From Brevundimonas sp. (GTDB lineage Bacteria; Pseudomonadota; Alphaproteobacteria; Caulobacterales; Caulobacteraceae): a stretch of DNA of 64,000 nt. A model generated the notes under the pieces. The model was not told the DNA's origin. It made no database searches and was given only the letters and a program-made list of their open reading frames with translations. Position 1 is the first letter of the stretch; each line of letters starts with the position of its first letter. Made by a program: the position numbers and the translations under genes. The stretch covers positions 1 to 64,000 of the forward strand of contig NZ_JAUYNX010000016.1 in the NCBI RefSeq assembly GCF_030704825.1, read 5' to 3'. Of this stretch, positions 61,081 to 64,000 are shown in pieces.

Positions 61081-61632
61081 ATGTCGAGACAAGCCCGTCC
61101 CCGCCTCGCCGCCGCCGCGTTCGGACTCCTCATCCTGGGCGGCTGTGCGACGGCCACGACCTACCACCCGGCGGGCGCCGGGGATTGGGCCGACGGCTAT
61201 CATGAGACGCGTATCGAGGCCCGGCGGTGGCGCGTCGTGTTTCGCGGCAACGTTCTGACCTCCCGGGAGACCGTCGAAGCCGCGCTCCTTTACCGGTCCG
61301 CCGAGCTCACGAGAGCGGAAGGCTATGACTGGTTTCTGGCTGTCAGCCGCGACACGGAGACCCACGCTGATCTGGTGGTTCGCGATGCCCCCGGCGGCTG
61401 GGGCCCCGCCTGGTCTCCACGCTGGCGGGTGGTCCACGACGGCGCCTGGAAAGCCTGGGAGCCGGCCCGGCCCGACCGCGCCTTTGCGGTTTCCGAGGTC
61501 ACCGCCTACGAGGCTGTCGCGGAGATCGTGATGGGGCAGGGCGCCAAACCCGAAGACCCGAGAGCCTACGACGCCGCCTCGGTCATCGACGCCCTTCAGC
61601 CCCGTATCATCCGCCCCGGAGCAGACCGATGA
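61081..61632 (+). CDS. CC0125/CC1285 family lipoprotein
   Basis: 183 residues. MSRQARPRLAAAAFGLLILG leads to the lipobox GGC. The domain reads GYHETRIEARRWRVVFRGNV, then SRETVEAALLYRSAELTRAE, the pattern of the CC0125/CC1285 group first seen in Caulobacter. Function unknown; probably in the outer membrane or periplasm. FixK box upstream. The stop overlaps the SDR start (ATGA), so the two are made together. Confidence 0.88.
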   Translation: MSRQARPRLAAAAFGLLILGGCATATTYHPAGAGDWADGYHETRIEARRWRVVFRGNVLTSRETVEAALLYRSAELTRAEGYDWFLAVSRDTETHADLVVRDAPGGWGPAWSPRWRVVHDGAWKAWEPARPDRAFAVSEVTAYEAVAEIVMGQGAKPEDPRAYDAASVIDALQPRIIRPGADR

Positions 61633-62396
61633 ACAGATTGATTTCCAGGGTCGCCGTCATCACCGGGGGCGCTGTCGGCCTCGGTCGGGCGACCGCCCTG
61701 CGCATGGCCGGGGAAGGCGCCGCCGTGGCCATACTCGACGTGCGCGACGCGGAGGGGACGGCTCTCGCCGACGAGATCACGGGGCAGGGGCTGTCGGCCG
61801 CGTACTGGCGCTGCGACGTCGCGAGCGAGACCCAGGTGCAGGCGACGCTGGATGCGGTCGCCAAACGCTTCGGGAAGCTGAACATTCTCGTCAACAACGC
61901 CGGCGTCGCAGGGGTCAACAAACCCACCCACGAGGTGACCGAAGCCGAGTGGGACTGGGTCCAGTCGATCAACGTCAAGGGCGTGTTCTTCTGCACCAAA
62001 CACGCCATTCCCCACCTCAAGGCCGCCGGCGGCGGATCGATCATCAACCTGTCGTCCATCTACGGCCTGGTCGGCGGGCCGGACGTGCCGCCGTATCATG
62101 CGTCCAAGGGGGCCGTCCGGCTGATGACGAAGACGGACGCCCTGCTCTATGCGGCCGACCGGATCCGGGTGAATTCGATCCATCCGGGATTCATCTGGAC
62201 GCCCATGGTCGAGGTCCATCTGGCCGGACAGGGGGATGTCGACGAGGGCCGCAGGGCCGCTGACGCGCTCCACCCGCTCGGCCATATCGGCGATCCCGAC
62301 GACATCGCCTGGGGCGCCGTCTATCTGGCCTCGGACGAAGCCAAATTCGTCACTGGCGCCGAGCTCGTCATCGACGGCGGCTACACGGCCAGATAG
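61629..62396 (+). CDS. SDR family oxidoreductase
   Basis: 255 residues. Cofactor motif TGGAVGLG, acidic residue AILDVRDA (suggesting NAD preference), NNAG in VNNAGVAGV, catalytic Ser in NLSSIYG and Tyr-x-x-x-Lys in YHASKGAV. It ends FVTGAELVIDGGYTAR. Close in form to cyclopentanol or glucose dehydrogenases, but the substrate is unknown. It is coupled to the lipoprotein gene and so is probably induced at low oxygen. It converges on the NAD(P)H oxidoreductase gene. Confidence 0.92.
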   Translation: MNRLISRVAVITGGAVGLGRATALRMAGEGAAVAILDVRDAEGTALADEITGQGLSAAYWRCDVASETQVQATLDAVAKRFGKLNILVNNAGVAGVNKPTHEVTEAEWDWVQSINVKGVFFCTKHAIPHLKAAGGGSIINLSSIYGLVGGPDVPPYHASKGAVRLMTKTDALLYAADRIRVNSIHPGFIWTPMVEVHLAGQGDVDEGRRAADALHPLGHIGDPDDIAWGAVYLASDEAKFVTGAELVIDGGYTAR

Positions 62397-62399
62397 GCC

Positions 62400-63020
62400 T
62401 CAGTCCCGGCGATAGACCTGCACGACGCGGCGGGCCCGGTCCTGAACCTCGGCGCGGCAGCGATCGACCGCGTCCTTGCGCATCCCCTGGCCCACGCTTC
62501 CGAAATTGTGATGGCCGATGATCTCCATGCCGGTCATCGCGGCGAAATGCGCATCGAAATGCTTTTGCATCGCCGACCAGGCCCCGCTGCTTTCGACCCA
62601 GTCCTGGGGCGCGCCCGACGAGGTGAAGGTGATCATCTTGCGACCGCCGAGCAGGGGCTGGTTGCCGCCCGCGCGGATGGCCGAATAGCCGAAATCCATC
62701 CCGAACACGCGCTCGACATAGCCCTTCATCATCGCCGGCGTGGCGTTGAACCAGAGAGGGTAGAAGAAGGCGAAGATATCCGCCCCCGCGATGGCCGCCC
62801 GCTCCCGCGCCACGTCCGGCCTCACCGCGGCCCCCAGATGATCGGGCATCTCCTCGGCGCGAAGCCGGGGATCGAACCGAAGACGGTAGAGGTCGCGCAG
62901 ATCCACCTCGCAGCCGGCGGCGCGCGCGGTGTCGGCGAAGGCGGCGGCCATGGCCAGCGTGAAGCTGCGCTTGCGCGGGTGGGCGGCGATGACGGCGACG
63001 CGGGGGGCTGAGGTTTGCAT
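62400..63020 (-). CDS. NAD(P)H oxidoreductase, flavodoxin-like (MdaB/NQO type)
   Basis: 206 residues from MQTSAPRVAVIAAHPRKRSF. Flavodoxin-like fold: AAHPRKRSFTLAMAAAF binds the FMN or FAD phosphate, then FAFFYPLWFNATPAMMKGYV and ERVFGMDFGY, and late TFTSSGAPQDWVESSG. Family members reduce quinones or azo dyes with two electrons. The promoter holds two FixK-like boxes. It is divergent from the HisKA_2 kinase. Confidence 0.9.
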   Translation of the reverse strand: MQTSAPRVAVIAAHPRKRSFTLAMAAAFADTARAAGCEVDLRDLYRLRFDPRLRAEEMPDHLGAAVRPDVARERAAIAGADIFAFFYPLWFNATPAMMKGYVERVFGMDFGYSAIRAGGNQPLLGGRKMITFTSSGAPQDWVESSGAWSAMQKHFDAHFAAMTGMEIIGHHNFGSVGQGMRKDAVDRCRAEVQDRARRVVQVYRRD

Positions 63021-63053
63021 GATCCAAGTATCTGCCTTCCGCCGCGGGGCGGA

Positions 63054-63089
63054 TTGATCTGGCTCAAGCCCGCGCATGATCTGGATCAA
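63054..63089. promoter_or_regulatory. two FNR/FixK-like boxes between divergent genes
   Basis: TTGATCTGGCTCAA (63054-63067) and ATGATCTGGATCAA (63076-63089) each differ from consensus at one base and are 22 bases apart centre to centre. At -41.5 spacing the far box suits each gene: 63076-63089 gives the oxidoreductase a leader of about 21 bases, and 63054-63067 gives the kinase about 40. Confidence 0.75.
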
Positions 63090-63141
63090 CGACGGGAGGA
63101 GGCGCGCACCTAACGTCGGTCTCCTGCCGAAGGGAAATCGC

Positions 63142-63765
63142 ATGCCCCAGTTGACACATGAAGGCCAGGACGCCGTGCGGGCCATGCATCACCAGATCGG
63201 CAACAGCCTGCAGTCGGTCGCCAGCCTGCTGATTCTCGAAAGTCGTTCCGCGCCCCCAGGAGCGGCGACCGTGCTGAGCGAGGCGGGACGCCGGATAGGG
63301 ACGGTGATGCGTCTGCACCAACGACTGCAGGAGACGGACGGCGACGTCGTCCGGCTCGAGGATCTGCTGGCTGACGTGTGCCGCGACGTCGCCCAACTGG
63401 ACGCGGTGGACCGTGACGCCGAGGTCCGCGTCGATATCCAGCCGTTTTGGGCCCGGCCGCAAACAGCATCCGCGCTGGCGATGATCACGGCCGAACTCCT
63501 TGGCAACGCCCTCGAGCACGGCCTCGCCAAGCGCCCGGGCGTCGTCGAGGTCAGCCTGCGAGACGCGCCGGACGGCGCGCGCCTGACCGTCCGCGACAGC
63601 GGGGCCGGAGTCCCGGACGGCGAGCTGAAAGCGGGATTCGGCCTGTCGCTGGCATCGCGCCTGGCGCGCCAGCTCGGCGGGCAGCTGAAACACACCTCCG
63701 GCGTCGGAGGCACGCAGTTCGAATTGATCTGCCGGGACGTGTGGCGCGACCAGTCAGGCGTCTGA
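63142..63765 (+). CDS. HisKA_2-type sensor histidine kinase without sensor domain
   Basis: 207 residues from MPQLTHEGQDAVRAMHHQIG, with AAGGGA ahead. The phospho-acceptor region is AMHHQIGNSLQSVASLLILE, as in HisKA_2/HWE kinases. The ATPase has AELLGNALEHGL (N-box), VRDSGAGVPDG (G1) and GFGLSLASRLARQLGG (G2). There is no PAS, GAF or membrane part, so it either senses through partners or phosphorylates a regulator on a fixed signal. FixK boxes lie upstream, and no regulator gene is adjacent. Confidence 0.85.
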   Translation: MPQLTHEGQDAVRAMHHQIGNSLQSVASLLILESRSAPPGAATVLSEAGRRIGTVMRLHQRLQETDGDVVRLEDLLADVCRDVAQLDAVDRDAEVRVDIQPFWARPQTASALAMITAELLGNALEHGLAKRPGVVEVSLRDAPDGARLTVRDSGAGVPDGELKAGFGLSLASRLARQLGGQLKHTSGVGGTQFELICRDVWRDQSGV

Positions 63766-63839
63766 AGTCCGCTGGCCGGTCGCTCCAACGCCGAAATCGC
63801 CGCCCCCCTCGCGAGGGCCGCCGGTCCACAGGGAAGCGC

Positions 63840-64000
63840 TCACCGCCCGCCGCCGCCCGAAGGTCGGCTGATCGCCGCTTCCAGACTGCGGATCAGGGCC
63901 TGTCGTCCGGCGTCGTCGGGCAACTGCTGCAGGACGGTGTTCAACTCGGCCAGGAAGGCGGCGCGGTCATTGTGCCAGTCCGGCCGGGTCGCCTGTCCCG
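63840..64000 (-). CDS. hypothetical protein, C-terminal end (partial)
   Basis: Read on the minus strand from the window edge, the frame is open for 53 codons to TGA at 63840-63842. It gives DWHNDRAAFLAELNTVLQQL, then DAGRQALIRSLEAAI and a Gly/Arg tail. Composition and codon use look coding and helical. The N-terminus is outside the window. No family can be named. Confidence 0.55.
   Translation of the reverse strand, partial: GQATRPDWHNDRAAFLAELNTVLQQLPDDAGRQALIRSLEAAISRPSGGGGR

Overview
This high-GC, gene-dense window comes from an alphaproteobacterial chromosome. It is most like Caulobacteraceae, and Brevundimonas is my best guess. The support is a TipF-like EAL protein, a CC0125/CC1285-type lipoprotein, DUF2093, DUF3297 and DUF4170 proteins, FixL/FixJ/FixK oxygen signalling, and an LPS export and lipid A gene block. 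The genus is an inference from gene content, not from a search. I see no insertion sequence, prophage or CRISPR array.

Layout. 1-0.8 kb: end of an rRNA operon (3' end of 23S, 5S, initiator tRNA-Met, terminator). 0.9-3 kb: a BlaI-type repressor overlapping an M56 metallopeptidase with an unusual C-terminus. 3.2-9.4 kb: ileS, a lipoprotein, ribF, a MaoC hydratase, a HAD hydrolase and a small conserved-looking ORF. 9.4-10.2 kb: a long non-coding stretch with an inverted pair of intergenic repeats. 10.2-18.1 kb: small envelope proteins, tipF, an SDR, a lipid A-type acyltransferase, a response regulator, an M23 peptidase, DUF2093 and xseA. 18.2-22.1 kb: a GH95 fucosidase behind a LacI-type operator, then an AraC regulator. 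22.2-28.5 kb: purD, a hemolysin-III protein, two related DJ-1/PfpI-domain genes facing apart, an L,D-transpeptidase and an amidohydrolase.

28.4-41.1 kb: an LPS-related run (msbA, a DUF374 acyltransferase, waaA, lpxK, and further on pmbA, an inositol-monophosphatase-like gene and DUF4170). It is interrupted by a beta-propeller phytase facing away from a TonB-dependent receptor, a tyrosine-phosphatase-like gene and two small membrane proteins. 41.1-52.7 kb: mixed metabolic, secreted and hypothetical genes (M14 and M28 peptidases, NIPSNAP, WYL regulator, UbiD, aldo/keto reductase) and tRNA-Leu.

52.7-64 kb is the most coherent region. It carries a P-type ATPase, an HdeD-like membrane protein, a host-attachment-domain protein, tandem UspA, FixK, heme-PAS FixL, FixJ, a single-domain receiver (possible FixT), a lipoprotein plus SDR, an NAD(P)H oxidoreductase and a HisKA_2-type kinase. 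I count seven sequences close to the FNR/FixK consensus TTGAT-N4-ATCAA. All lie in intergenic DNA, and most sit where a class II activator would bind. One forms the core of a 42-bp perfect palindrome. The region reads as a self-contained microoxic-response regulon: FixL senses oxygen, FixJ activates fixK, and FixK drives the rest.
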